This document shows, one piece after another, positions 42,750 to 56,000 of a DNA stretch of 64,000 nt. The stretch is from Branchiostoma floridae. Taxonomy: Eukaryota; Chordata; Leptocardii; Amphioxiformes; Branchiostomatidae. How positions within the stretch are numbered: position 1 is the first letter of the stretch; every line of letters starts with the position of its first letter. The stretch spans positions 14,548,666 through 14,612,665 of the forward strand of contig NC_049997.1 in assembly GCF_000003815.2 (NCBI RefSeq), read 5' to 3'. A program made the position numbers and the translations under genes. The notes beneath the pieces were generated by a model. The model made no database searches, had not been told where the DNA came from, and was given only the letters and a program-made list of their open reading frames with translations.

Positions 42750-44300
42750 CTGGTACGGCTAAACTGAATTTTAACCGGCTTTGACTTGAACTTTCAATGA
42801 CTGGACTGACCGACTAGCCTGGGGCTCCACTTTGCAGACCGGTATAAGGAACATCTTGACCTTGAGAGTCAAGTGGGTTGTCACAGCTTTCCATCATTCA
42901 GCCAAACGGACTAAAATCTAACGTTACATCATCATGGCAAGCATATTTGAACTGGGATTTCTGATCATGAACTGTGAGTTACTCTGTTTTGGTTTATTGT
43001 TTCGGTTATTCTTTCCACTGTTTCCAGCACTGAGAACATGAATCAAGCTTGTTTTCCAGGAGAGAGAGTCAAACTGTTTTGTTTAGTTTAACCTCCTTGG
43101 TTTAACGTACCTGGCACCCATGTTATTTTCTGGAGTGGCGACACTGTTTTCAGTAGTTTACAGTTTTAATAATCAAACTGTGTGTAAGTTTGACGGCATG
43201 GTCGAGCCTGTTACTGTCTGTAAAATATTGCACAGATTTTGTTATTTTCTGAAGATCTGGTTGTGTTTTCCAGTGATAAAAATCATTGACTGTTGGGTAC
43301 TGTTTCGGTAGAAAGAATCGAACTGTTTTGTATAGTTTGACGGCAGTAACCTTGTCATTTTCTGAAGACCTGGTTCTTTGTTACAGCTATGGAAAGCATT
43401 AAACTGTTGGTTACTTTTATGACATTGAGTCTTTGTGTCTTAACCCTCTCTAATCCCCTTGGCAATTAGCACAGTGTGTGATCCGACCAGTGGTGCAGAA
43501 AAAGTGTTGGTTTATCCAAAAAGTGTGGTACTATCCAAAAAGTGTGGTATTATCTTATGCAAATTTTACATAATCCCACACTTTTTGGATAGTACAACAC
43601 TTTTTCTGCACTATGTGGATATAATCACAGTAATTGAAGGGCTCCCATTGGCTGAGGGGTAGTGGCCATGTTCTAATTCTAAGAAAAATAATTTTGATGC
43701 AACAATAATACTGCTGATTTGAGAAAAACTAGAGGTGTACCAGTTTGTAATTTTCTACGCTTCATGTTTATAACAGAAATATCCATACCATACAAACACT
43801 TGAAACAAAACTGTATCTAAAACGATTTTTCTCAGAATTTGGCCTTTGCCTTGCGAGTTGACCAGAAGTTTGGTACAAACTGCACAGGAAATAAATAAAA
43901 AAAATTATGCAAAAGAATATGATTTTGTAACGCAAATTATCTTGGTCTCTTTCATGTATAGATCTTCCTCTTAAAGAGCCCACATATATTGACATTTTCA
44001 CGAAATCGATATATTATTGACCGACGAACGTTCGCGTCCTGAAGTGAGAAAAATTTTGTGTTTTGCACTTCGGTCTTGTCTGACGTCAAGTCTAGGTTTT
44101 CAACAGTCACGTGTACTTTTCTCACCTCAGTAGCCACTACTTGCTTTCCCTCAACGGGAAGCATGGTTTCTTCTTCAAGTTCCTGTTACTCCAGTCCAAG
44201 GAAACAGCTCAGGCTTCACCTTAAAAGAGTAAAAACGACAACGCCATACAAAAATGAATCAATCTCCAATATTTCACAAGGTTTCAAGATGGCAGCTTCG
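42750..44300. other. Intergenic region between USP47 and RPL10A
   Basis: No recognisable protein-coding exon. It contains the hairpin at 43494-43610 and AT-rich filler. The upstream end of the RPL10A promoter begins near 44280. Confidence 0.4.
43494..43610. repeat. Short foldback/MITE, about 117 bp
   Basis: The left arm TGCAGAAAAAGTGTTGG... and right arm ...AACACTTTTTCTGCA are inverted, with a repeated ATCCAAAAAGTGTGG block on both sides. Non-coding. Confidence 0.65.
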
Positions 44301-44439
44301 TCTGGCGCATGCGTGGTGATGCAATCTCGCGGGAAGATCTCGCGAGATTTGGCGTTATTATGACATCTCGCAAATTGATGTCACGCGAGATTTGGCGAGA
44401 TTCTACCTTTCCTGACTTGGTCCGCTAACGAGGAGCAAG
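44285..44439 (+). promoter_or_regulatory. RPL10A promoter: YY1-, NRF1- and TCTCGCGAGA-type sites, 5' TOP start
   Basis: AAGATGGCAGC (44287-44297) resembles YY1. GGCGCATGCGTG (about 44304-44315) matches the NRF1 palindrome. TCTCGCGAGA (44338-44347) is the CGCG motif of housekeeping promoters, with degenerate repeats (GCGAGATTTGGCG) at 44341-44355 and 44386-44401. A pyrimidine tract CCTTTCCT (44406-44413) 27 nt before the ATG would fit a 5' TOP transcription start. No TATA box. Confidence 0.6.
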
Positions 44440-47400
44440 ATGAGGTAAGATCTCTTCAAAATCCGTTTTAATCTGCGTCAATCGTTGCTCGTTTTTAGCG
44501 AAACTGCACAAATGTTGACCATAGAAGAATGTAGATGTGTCACTAGAGTATATTTTGTGGAAATGTTTCGTTAGATCGTCGTAGTTTGGAGTGAAATGAG
44601 ACATGCAGTGACTGAAATAATGTGGAGCACGTCGGCCATGCTTTTTGGATACGTGCACGATCATGATCATCAAACATGTCAGAAATAAAACCTCCCTGTA
44701 GAAATCCAGCTCTAGGTTACAGTGCTGTGCTGTTTGAAACTGCCTCAAGGTCTGACGGTAAAAACTAACAAAAGTTACCTTTTTCTTTTGGCCAGACTTT
44801 AAGAAAAATTAAAAATTCACAAACCCCATGCCTTATGATCTCAAAGCAGATGTTTCGAGTTCAGTAGATGATGCATTTTACCCTAAGCCTTGCAATATCA
44901 GCTTTGAGCTTACAGTTGCTTACACATGAGAAACTCCTGCTATACTTATCTATAGTATTGTGTAGCAGAATATAACATAATTTGCATATATATAGCCAAC
45001 ATGTTGATATTATTTCCCCAAATGATTATTCTCTCCACAGTAAGATCAACAGGGACAACCTGTACGAGTCCGTGGACACGGTGCTCGCGTTCTCCAAGAA
45101 CAAGAAGCGCAAGTTCGTGGAGACGGTGGAACTTCAGATCGCCCTGAAGAACTATGACCCCCAGAAGGACAAGCGTTTCTCTGGCACCGTCAAGTAGGCA
45201 TACTGCTCCAACCTACTAGTTAGGTAGTCGCACCGTTGTGTGTGGCGGACCCCAACCCAGGGTCTTAAACAATCTGGGGAGGCAAGGGTGCCAATGTGAC
45301 CCAAGCCGTTATAGAAGGATTCCCACACTTAGCTGGGAAGGTTGCAAACTGGTACTTCTTCATTAAATAGTAGTTTGGAAGTATAAGATACAACTACATG
45401 TCAGTGCTCTTTTGGAAAATGCTTTTTGTTATCAAAAAGTACATGCACCTAGCTCTTATACTAGTTATAGTGAAACTGTTTTTTTTGGGGGGGGGGAGGA
45501 GGTTGAGAGGCTGCCTTCTGTTAAACTGTTCAAAATTAGCTAAGAAAGTAGTAATTTTGTAGCCTTCCAACATGATCTGTTTGGAGATTAAAACCATAGC
45601 ATATCACCAAACAACTTGATACCAAGGCAGTTCAGTGATGACAATATTCTGCATGTGTGCAGAGCTCGGCTATGAAGAGCAACCAGAAATAGCTCTAGAA
45701 TTACACTGAGAACCACGCCTGGTCAAAAATCTCAACACGCACTCACAGAAGCAAAATAGCGATTTCACAGTTATGTTGTTTGTACGAAGTGTTTTTGTCT
45801 CCATTTTTCAGGCTGAAGCACACGCCGCGTCCCAAGTACCGTGTGTGCGTGCTCGGAGACCAGCAGCATATCGATGAGGCCAAGGCCAATGAAATCCCCT
45901 GCATGGACGTGGAATCCCTGAAGAAGCTCAACAAGAACAAGAAGCTTGTCAAGAAGCTCGGTAGGTATACTGTAAAGTCATTTACTTACGTAAAAAGAAA
46001 AGTTTTTCATGCTGTTTTCCATTTGCGGTTGAAACAATTCCCTAGCACAGTAGTCGTACAACTCAAAAAGTCGATTCGAGTTAATTCGAGTCGGACATGT
46101 CACAGGAAAAATTGAACTGCTGCAAGAGTTATGGTATTTAAAGACTGTCATGCACAACACAAGCCCTTACAGCCAACCACAAATATTTGTAATAGTATAG
46201 TTTAGGCTTGTCTGTGTTTGTGCATGTATGTTTCTGCCGTTCTAATAAACACACTGCAATATTGCCGTAGTACAGTGTTGAAGAACGCAAGAACTTGCAC
46301 AAAAGCCCCTAAGAGGTGAAGTCTGCTATCTCTGACTACCATGTTAGGAAGAGCAAGATAAGAAAGCTGACAAGATTTTTCCTTCCTTTTATCTTCATCT
46401 AGCCAAGAAGTATGATGCATTCCTGGCGTCGGATTCTCTGATCAAGCAGATCCCCCGTATCCTGGGCCCAGGTCTGAGTAAGGCTGGCAAGTTCCCCACC
46501 CTCCTGACTCACAACGAGTCCATGACAGGCAAGGTGGAGGAGGTCAAGTCCACCATCAAGTTCCAGATGAAGAAGGTGAGAGTCAAGTAGACGGGTGTCA
46601 GTGTAGCCTGATTAGATCTCGCTTACAGCAGCCCACCTAACATCTGAGGGGCCAGCACATACAGTCAAACCTGTATTAGGTGCCACCTCTGCAGAGGGGC
46701 CACCTGTCCATAGTGGCCACTTTTTGTCGGTCCCTTGGGTATTTTATCTACAAGTTGCCACCTCTATACAGAGGCCACCTGTCTATAGTGGCCACATCTG
46801 TCCGGTCCCTTGAATGGCCGCTATAGACAGGTTTGATTGTACTAGTGCCAGTGCTTTTGCTTGTTTTAACATAATAATGATATCATTATTTCTAACAGAG
46901 ATCAAATGTGTTCTCAATGTGTTCTCAAGAAGTGTATGTAATATCTAGACTTGAAGTTTATTCTTGTAATTTTGTAGTGGAGCTTTTATTTTGTATTTTT
47001 TGGGGCAGGGTCAAACATTGTATCATCAAGAGTAGAAAGAAAAGTTTGCATGTAATCATAACACCAAGGCAGTTCAATGATGACAATATTCTGCATGTGT
47101 GCAGAGCTCTCGCTATGAAGAGCAACCAGAAATAGCTCTAGAATTACACTGAGAACCATGCCTGGTCAAAAATCTCAACTCACACCATTCCTACAATAAA
47201 ACAAGGCTCCACAGTAGGACAGTATTACTAACAGTTTGATATTGGTGTGCCCTAGGTCAAAGTTGACTTTCCTTATCTTGTTATGTTATTATGAGGACCA
47301 TGCTTTATACCATGTCCGTCATGTTTTGTTTATGTGTCAGGGGTCTTCAACTTTGACATATTACCCACATTGCATTACACTGCACTGCACATGCATGTAG

Positions 47401-47848
47401 TCTAAACTGTAAACTAACTTATTCCAATGTGGTGCAAACCAGTTGCAGAATTCCAATTACAGCCCAACTACTGTAATTCACCTTGTCATCTCGGTACCAA
47501 ATCTTAAACATCAGCAATTTATTTGTTATCGGCAATGATAACTTCACGTTCTACAGTCATCACCGTGAAAACTGAACATAGAAGTACATAGAAAACAATT
47601 AGGAATTACAGTAGCCTTCTCCCAAGTTTGTTTCAAATTGTCACCTTCTAACCATTGTTATTTATTGTGATGTTTAGGTGCTGTGCTTGTCTGTTGCCAT
47701 CGGACACGTCAACATGTCTGCGGAGGACCTGGTCGCCAACGTGGTTCTGGCCGTGAACTTCCTGATCTCCCTGCTGAAGAAGGGCTGGCAGAACGTCAGG
47801 GCACTGTACATCAAGTCCACCATGGGCCCCTCTCAGCGCCTGTACTAA
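44440..47848 (+). CDS. RPL10A: 60S ribosomal protein L10a (uL1), snoRNA host gene
   Basis: Five coding exons: 44440-44444 (ATGAG only), 45041-45193, 45812-45960, 46403-46575, 47678-47848. Together 651 nt, 216 aa plus stop, essentially the usual 217-aa length. The protein begins [17 protein letters not shown] and ends [13 protein letters not shown]. The L1 fold blocks [42 protein letters not shown] and [16 protein letters not shown] are intact. Component of the mobile L1 stalk of the large ribosomal subunit, which helps release deacylated tRNA. The tiny first exon is fixed by the M-S-K start shared with the family and by the AG|T phase. The poly(A) signal AATAAA at 47864-47869 lies only 16 nt after the stop. 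Introns 2 and 4 carry C/D snoRNAs. Confidence 0.96.
45624..45719 (+). ncRNA. SNORD45-like: C/D-box snoRNA, SNORD45-like, copy 1 (RPL10A intron 2)
   Basis: C box GTGATGA (45635-45641), D box CTGA (45706-45709), and a terminal stem with GTTC (45630-45633) pairing GAAC (45710-45713) and outer GGC/GCC. Upstream of D, AGCTCTAGAATTAC (45691-45704) is a perfect 14-nt complement to the conserved 18S sequence GTAATTCTAGAGCT. The fifth nucleotide from the D box pairs with the A corresponding to human 18S A159, the SNORD45A target (family knowledge). Internal C'-like ATGAAGA (45672-45678) and D'-like CAGA (45660-45663) are also present. The D' guide GCATGTGT can pair with 18S AUACAUGC and points to human-numbered C174. 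Confidence 0.92.
46661..46841. mobile_element. MITE with ACAGTCAAACCTGT ends
   Basis: The left ACAGTCAAACCTGT and right ACAGGTTTGATTGT are inverted with one mismatch. The interior has repeated GGCCACCTGTCYATAGTGGCCAC hairpin pieces. RPL10A intron 4. Related fragments occur near 51500 (ACAGTGAAACCTGCC) and 52807-52920 (GCAGGTTTGACTGT). Confidence 0.7.
47066..47162 (+). ncRNA. SNORD45-like: C/D-box snoRNA, SNORD45-like, copy 2 (RPL10A intron 4)
   Basis: Near-identical to copy 1: C box ATGATGA (47077-47083), D box CTGA (47149-47152), GTTC/GAAC terminal stem, and the same 14-nt 18S antisense (47134-47147). The guide and boxes are fully conserved. The changes fall in the stem, the C-box first base and the loop before C'. 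This indicates a functional duplicate rather than a relic. Intronic C/D snoRNAs are released from the spliced lariat by exonuclease trimming. Confidence 0.92.
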
Positions 47849-48042
47849 ATCAATTTGGTCATCAATAAATGTGTATGACAATTGTATGTCTGTGTGCTGT
47901 GTTGTCCTGAGTACTAATTCCATTTAGTTATGAAGTTACAGCCTGCATTCAGATAGTCTGCCGATTACAGTTTAGGGTAGAAATATACAGCGACTTAGCA
48001 CATTCCCAGTCTTAATAAATAAGGGTTACAGCCTAGTACGGG

Positions 48043-48203
48043 TAGTCTCCAAGCAGACCCAACAGTGCCTTAGAGATAGTATCAAAGCTGCCAAAGGAGA
48101 TAGCAGGCCAAAGGGAGATAGCCGGCTAAGGGAGTCAAACGGGCACCATACTGGTCAGCTTTGATACTATCTCTAAGGCACCGTTGGGTCTGCTTGGAGA
48201 CTA
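48043..48203. mobile_element. MITE C (161 bp), TIR core TCTCCAAGCAGACCC
   Basis: 47-bp inverted ends (48043-48089 and 48157-48203) with one mismatch. AGTACGGG flanks both sides (48035-48042 and 48204-48211), a clean 8-bp target-site duplication. No ORF. Same terminal core as the elements at 10323-10495 and 41740-42740. Confidence 0.85.
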
Positions 48204-48211
48204 AGTACGGG

Positions 48212-50033
48212 GTGAATTGTGAAGAAAAGGCTAGGATAGAAAATGAGATATTTGGAAAACTCTCCAAGCAAAGATCAGGAAATGACTTATTTTGAATGTC
48301 TTTTGGCATTTTGTTGGTCTTTCTATTTTGTCTGTCTATTATACTGGAGCCTGATCTCTGCTTTGAAAGTATTTCAAGTCAAGTTATACTTTCAAGGGCT
48401 TAGTTCAGAATGATGACTTCCTATCGTAGGACAGTGTCCATGCTTTAGTAGGACTGATAAAATCAAAGACCCCTTCCAGAAGAAAAGTTGAGCCAAACTC
48501 ACTATTTGGTCAATAGTCATGTTCACCATCATGTAAGGGTTTTACGTTCTTACACATTGACATGGAGGCTTGATGCCTCTTTCTTAATAAAATCTCAATT
48601 AGACCCAAGATACTGTGCAACATCAGTTGTCTAAGCATTTGCACAAATTTTATGAGATTCTTATGAATTTCAAGAGAAGTGCACAAACCCCAGAAACGTA
48701 CTAACTAATGTGATGCGCACAAATCTAATGAGATACACAGGAACCTTAATGCCCGCTGGGAGAAGGCATATTTGTGAGCATTTCCACCCATGATATTTCT
48801 ATTCCAAAGCATTGAATGGACATACACCATCACTAAGACGTATTTGATAGCCTTTGAGCTACTATTTTGCTTCATTTCGGCGAGTCACGTCATATTTTTT
48901 GTCACCGAAGATCCAGGCCCCCATCTTGCCACTCCCACTCCGTCACCTGACCCTGACAGCAGTTGCCCCCTTTGCATAAGACTTAGGCGTTTTCGCAATG
49001 ATTCATACGTCATAAGATTTGTACGTATTCACATAGTGATTTGTGCGTTTCGCATAAAATTGATACGAACTCCATCAAGTTAGTAGGAACTTGATTAGTA
49101 TAAAATCTGGGAAAATACATGGCTAATATAAAGGTTTATTAAAAAGACAACATCAATGACCATCAAGCACTTGTAATTGCTCAAATGTTTTTTGTTTATT
49201 TCTATATTGATGAGGTAAAATATCATAATACAAGTTTGGATCAGCAAACAAATGCTAACCAAGGTTACAAGTAGTTTGGTTTATAAAAGAAAGGCTTTGG
49301 TGGTAAATGGTAATACACTCTGGTACCAATCATTTCTCCTTGCTGTCTGATATATAATGTTATACACCATCTATTTAGTCCATACATGTACTACCACTAA
49401 TCTGTTATATTTACTTTGTGAACATTGCAACCATACATATTCTAGTACTATCACAAACATGCAAAGAATTTTTTTTCTTGCATGATGAACAAACACCCAC
49501 ACACATCCTCCTCATTTTCATGCTTCATTTTGGACACAGTATACTACTGGACCAACGCACCATACTTAACATGCACACATATAGAAAGGCATCAGAACAA
49601 ATACATTTTCTACCTTACGTAATATCAGTAATTGTTATATGTAAATGTTGGTGCACCCTTGGTATTGTAAAGTAGAATGTAATGATTGTTCTTCTGAAAG
49701 CAGCATTGGGCAAAAAAATAAACATTTAAAGTTCAAACATGCTCAAGTCAGTCAAAACTTCACTGTCCTCCAAAGAATAACCCTATTAGCATGTGTTCAT
49801 TTGCATGTCCAGCACAAAAAACAACTGTATATAGAATATCAAAAACTAATTGGGTATTCTTCGGAAACAATGTTTTCTAAATCTGACATTGCATCAATAG
49901 GGTTTCTGGCACTTAATAGTAACAGTTCTTGCAACATGTGTCTGTAATATGATGACGGAAAACCAGAATTCAGGAGGAAACGCATGAAATCCACCACCAG
50001 TTTAGTTCTTGACAAATCCAATATCATACTACA
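48212..50033. other. Intergenic DNA and probable makorin 3' UTR
   Basis: No coding region recognised. On the minus strand an AATAAA (49135-49140) lies about 0.9 kb beyond the makorin stop and would define a 3' UTR of roughly 49115-50033. 48212-49100 shows nothing I can name. Confidence 0.4.
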
Positions 50034-53000
50034 CTAGTCGTCATCAAAATCGCTAAGCTCCGAATCGTCTCCCCCGCTGTAATAGTAGAAGAGCAATTCA
50101 TCCAGCCAATCGTCGCTGTCGGCCCAACTAATGTCGCTTTCTCCGTCCAGTTCATCATCATCGTTCAGGCGCATGTGGCGGGAACTACGCTGTTCAAAGA
50201 AGTCCCACAAGTTGTAGTTCTGCATAATCTGTATCAATACAAGGTACATTTGTTTGTTACGAAGGGAGGGACTAGCCTAACATAAACATTTACATCAGGA
50301 CTAGGACAATGTGCTTCCTGTTTCCCTACCTACCCTAGAAAAAAACCTGCGGACCCTAGACTTTTTTTCTGGGTGGGCACTGGAGTCACATAGCTTCCAG
50401 TTAGAATTTGTATTCAGCCTGCTTTCTATTGACGTGAGAACACTGCTTGTCCTATCTAATGAAGGATAAATGTATCTATGTAGGCACAAAATGAAAGTTT
50501 GATACCGAAAAACAAGTGTCCTCGTGCATTTCTGTTTACTTTGTTCAACTGCATTGCAATATGTTTAACTTAAGTTTTGGCCAGCCTAAAACAATTATAA
50601 GAAAAAAAGATAATCCCAAGGAAAAAAATATTGTGTTTCCTGTTTCAGTCCTGAAAAAAAGGGTCGGTACAAGTGAAAAGAAAACCAACGCAAAAGCTTC
50701 AAGATTTATGGTAGGTACGGTACCACACAGTGACGTACACTGATTGAAGGGGGGGGGGGGGATAGTGTGGACCATGTGACTGTGACATTGTACATTATTG
50801 TGTAGTGGGTCATAAAAATTACCTTGAATCTGCCATCAGATCCCCCCACCTTCCTCGGTGGTTTGGGCTCTTCCTTCCTGCCGTCAGGGTAAGCGTGGAG
50901 GTAGAAACAGTTGCCACCAAACGGACAGGTCCCCTTGCCTTGGTTGAAATACTTGCATGGCTTCTTACTACATAGAAAAAACATGAGTCACACACCATGA
51001 GGTCATGGAATTGAATCCTGGCATTCCAAGCATAAAGAAAGGCCCTGAAGTTTACATAACTTTCCTCACTTTTATTCCAGGTGTAAAATGGGTACCTGAC
51101 TTTCATTGGATTGGTCAAAGGCAGTGCCCCTATGGCCTCAAAGACCATGGCACCTTAACCTAATGTCCTAAGTAATCACTTGAAATACTTTGTTCATGAA
51201 CATACAGATACATATTACTGTAAATGCAGAAACTTTCGCGGTGGTTTAATGTTCGCGTTTTTTTGCGGTGGTCGCTTCACCGCGAACTTAAAACCACCGA
51301 AAACAATTTTCCATGGCAGTAAGAGACTACAGTACATGGTGCTACCATGAACTTAAAACTGCCGCGAAAAGTCCCTTTTCCCGCTACCGCAAAATTAAAT
51401 CCGAAGCAAACTTAAAAGCATTTACAGTACTCCAAAACAAGCACACTATTGAGATGAAGGTATGATTAGGTGTAGATCATCAGCCATTTACGTACAATAC
51501 AGTGAAACCTGCCCATCCGGGCAACTCTATCCACCTACCAACTCCAGTCAACGGACACTCTGAGACGGTCCCGTCCTATTTTGCATAGTAATGGTCCTCT
51601 TTTAAACAACCAACTGCTTACCCCAACCAGCGGACACTTTGTTCCGGGCCGCACCAGCCATTCACACTCTATTCAACGGCAGCGACAATCAGTCCGGCGG
51701 TCATTTCAAAGAATAGTCTACAATCGTCGGCAAGCTTTCACATTTTATTCTGCCAAACCTTCAAATTTTCTGACAGCACAGGTCTATATCACCAAGGAGC
51801 TTTATCACAAGAAAGTTCAATAGAATGGAATTTAAGGTCGGAAACATGAAAGATCGCACTTTATGTCATCGCATCGTAGAACGTAACGTTAACGTTACAT
51901 AATCTTTACAATTCAACCGGCGTAAAATATATTTAGTAAACGCTATTCACGAAAAAAAACCTCTAGAAATATGACATACTTTAATCAAATCTTGATTCAT
52001 GTGGCAGACATCGCCTGGTGAGCTGTTTTCTTGAATAAATTTGGAATTTCTCGGCGGTTTCGCTCTTCGTCACATTGTGATTGTTTTCGTCACCATTTCT
52101 CCAAAATGGCGGGCAAGCTAGATTGACCCTGGAGGTCACGGAATATTCCATTGATAACAGGGCCGTCGACAACTGTATACATTTATTTTTAAACGCTATG
52201 ATCGGTATACGCTATCGTAGTACGAACGTAAAAGCGCCTTCATGTTTCTTTATTAAAAGCAACATTTGTTTTTTTATTCATTATGTTTCATTTGTGCCAT
52301 GAATAGCGCGCACCGAGCCTTCAGTTTCCCTTCATTCAGAGTGGGTTTGTTGTTGTTTTCCAAGCGACGCCATTTTTTTTTTTTCGGCCCGGAGAAGACA
52401 GACCAAAACGCAAGCGATTTTCTTTGACATAAAGGGCATAATTTTAGGTTAAATGTCCCTTTTATCGCCACCAAAAAACTTTATGATTGTCTGGCTTGCC
52501 GTGGCAGTTGTAACCACGCCGTCCACTGAACATTAATTGTCTGCAAAAATTTCCGACGCGGCGTCAGCGCAGCCCAGCTTTGATCAAGCAATGGCGTTTG
52601 ATCTTTTTTGTTCAGACCACCGGTATTCACATTACTGTATAAGTGTACATTAATGTACATTTTGTGTAAGTTCTTTTCATTATTGAGTTCAATGGTTTTT
52701 ATGTATTTCTTTGCTCAGTTTAATTAAATATGTTCATTGGAAGTCAAAACATGTGTGCTTGTGAGTTCTATCTAAGAAGTAGTTATACATTACATATACA
52801 CAGATGCCTGTCCCCACATTCATACCAACCAACCCAAATTTTATTCAACAACCAACTCCAGTCAACAACCATATTTCGTTGGTCCCTTGAGTGGTTGTTG
52901 AATGCAGGTTTGACTGTATTTGGTTCAAGTGTTTTAGGCCGGATTCACAGCACAAAAGAACCACTCACCTCAGAGCGACCTTGTATGTACCAATCAGCTC

Positions 53001-56000
53001 AGTCTTCTCTGCTGACTCTACCACCCAGTACTGACTGGGGGTCACGAAGTCTGACTTGACACGACATTCAGGGCAGGACCTGGGAGAAACATTCAAGTTC
53101 AATAACATTAGCCTGAAGGTAGAGACAGAAGAATGTGGTAGCCTCTACAACATATACATGTATTTGTAGTCTTTAAAAACTAAGAAAGTGGATACCAACA
53201 TAATACTGTAAACCTAACTAGTTTTGAGTGGATCTGATAATGCAGCTTGGACTGGAAAGGTCTTTGTGGCATTTAAAGTTCACATTCAACATACAATACA
53301 AAAGCACATTTATGGTAAAGAGGATTCCTTAAAAAAAACGAAAATAAAACTGCAAATATTCCAAGATTTACAGTACCATATGATAACGAAGTTGGCAAAG
53401 CATAGAAGGGCATAACAATAAAATCACAGTAATACTGTCATTATCATGTGAATACTGGTATTTGTAGGAAGGTAACAAAAACATATTGGGGACAAGCAAA
53501 ATAACTTTCATTATTTCATCCATCCCTCCCTTCCTCCATCCCTGCCTCCATCCATCCCTCCTTCCCTCTATCCATCTATTCTCTTTGCCCGCCTTCCTGT
53601 CTCACCTTACGATCTTTTTCTCGAACTGCCGTGCACTGCGCCACTTGCGTATACAGCTGAGGCAGAAGGGGTGGTTACAGTTAGACAGGATTCCAAACCG
53701 TCTCTCACTCGGGGGAGTCTTGTCCCAGATAACCTGAAGAAGAAAGAAACATAGCACAACAATATAGCGACGTCTAACATTTGAACAGTAGTGCTCCTCG
53801 AGGCATTTTTAATGTTAGGATTTGGCGATGGTCAGACAGTATTGTTGGCAGCCTAGCCACGGTGCCATCTTTCTTCTACAAGAGCTGTTTTTGATGCAGG
53901 TGATCAAAATAAAACAGGGTGGTGTTCAACAGGATATATCATAAAGAAAGTCAGCATATTATATCACGCTGTGCATATGTAGTTGAAAACAAGAACAATA
54001 CAGGTTTGGCTAAACAGTAACTTAGTACTACTGATTGTTTGTTTGTTTGTTTATTAATTGTGATTCTGCACCAACCTCCATACAGATGCCACACTGGATG
54101 TCCTTGCTCCGAGCCACAGCGAAAGAGTGTTCCATGTCCTTCTCATGGTCCGACACACATTGCTGTTAGTAGAGGAAAGAGGGCTTTGTTACAATCACAC
54201 GAAACAGGTCTCATGATTTCTGCCTAACCAAAACAAAATTTCAGCATCCTCACTCATGGTATCTCACGGAATCATGCTACATTTGGACAGACTTTTCATA
54301 AAATAACAAGAAATTGGATGCACTAGACACCCTTACACTGGGGATCCTCTGATAAGCATGAAATTCTGATTGACCAGGGATGACACTAGGTCATTTGTGG
54401 TCTGACAGTAATTTTGCCCCTCAGGATATCTTAGTTAGAATGCACCATTTTAACTTAAAACTCTGCACCATGAAAGGTGAATGCCCCCGGACCCCGCTAC
54501 AATACTCACTCCCATATTACTTACCGTGACTCGGCAAGACATTAGGACCCCCTATAAATAAAGTATAATAAAACCCTACATAAAAGCCTGCATGAGAATC
54601 ATGCAAAGAAACAAAACTTGTCTCTCCTGACCTCCATGTGTTGCGACTGTTGTGCGGGGTCGTTAGGATGTAGACAGTAGCTCCCACACAGCTCACACAG
54701 CAGCCCGTGTGTGTAAATACATCTGTCGCCATAGCGACACGACCCCATCATGGCGTACGGACACAGCAGCTTCCTGGTCTCCTCCAGGTCCACTTTGGAG
54801 GCCTCCTCATCTTCTGTCCCAACTGTACATCAAAACCATTAAGAATCCGCTCTTGGGGTGTTGCCAAAAATCAATAACCAGTATATGCCAAAATAGTGTC
54901 CAGTTAGTTAAGTAACTGCTTTTTTGGATAACTTATTACCTGGATGTCTAATTCTCATCAACGTAAATAACCAGTATACTTAGTGCTTTTGTGCAAGAGA
55001 AGAATTGACGAAAACGTGGGCCCACTATCAGCTTCCTATGGAACTGAAGTGGCATCTAAGTTGCAGATTTTTTAAAGTAAAGATTTTAAAGATGTCTACC
55101 TTTTCTCTAACGGAAAGCATATTAGTGAAACAAAGAAACTCTAGAAAAAATGTAGAGAAATGTTAAGGCGTTTGCATCTTTCATCTATTGTAAAGAAAGC
55201 AAACCTTGTCAAGCTTTCATCAAGCATCAAAAGTTGGAGCAAACAAGAGCTTAACAGGGCTATGTTCCAGGCTAGCAAAACTAGTAACATCTTACTTTTT
55301 CCTCTGTAGGGCTGGCCGGGGACAAACTCTGCTGCGTCTGTCCACTTGCTCCAGGAAAACTTGGTATCAGACAGGCCAGGGGATGTCTCGTTTCTACCAC
55401 CAGTTTCTTGGCTCTTGAGGTCGGTTAGTTTGACTTTGAGAGAACTTTTCCGTTCTTTCGGTTGGAATGTGGGGCTAGGAGAGCGAGGTTCGTCTGGTGT
55501 GGATGATACATGGGCAAATCTGACAAGAAAAGAGAGGTTTGGTGGGATGTAACTTACCTTACTTGTCAGACTAGCATGTTTAACAACTTTACCATGAAGT
55601 TTGTCGAAGTGTGTGACAGATAGATCGAAACCATAGCCCCACCAAACTCTGTTATAACATTACAATATGATAAAATGTTTGACAAACATGCAGGCATTCT
55701 CTCATTGGTAGAACAGCTAATTGCCATGCAATAATTGGTCCAACTGCTAATTGTGATTGACAGCTAGGATCAGTCTATTCTGATGATGATATTTACAAGT
55801 AATGTTACTTATAGGCAAAGTGACCAAACAAATTCGTGACAGGCATTCCATGTCAAGGGGTCAATGGAAGATCATACTAATTCATGGGGAGGTATTCTGT
55901 GTTTTCCATTGTATATTACCTCTATGCTAGTCAGGTTCACCATGCAGTGACAAGATGCTACTGAAGGACATATCTACTTAACTTGCATATTAAAATCAAT

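Noticed and set aside
42934-42973. Short ATG exon (MASIFELGFLIMN) with a consensus GTGAGT donor upstream of RPL10A
   Set aside because: Only 13 codons, no recognisable downstream exon in the right phase before RPL10A, and no homology I can name.
44655-44735. Possible third snoRNA copy in RPL10A intron 1 (ATGATCA, then AGCTCTAGGTTAC)
   Set aside because: The guide has mismatches to 18S and no CTGA D box follows; at best a relic, possibly chance similarity.
47648-47923. 91-aa minus-strand ORF over the last RPL10A exon
   Set aside because: Antisense shadow of the RPL10A coding sequence.
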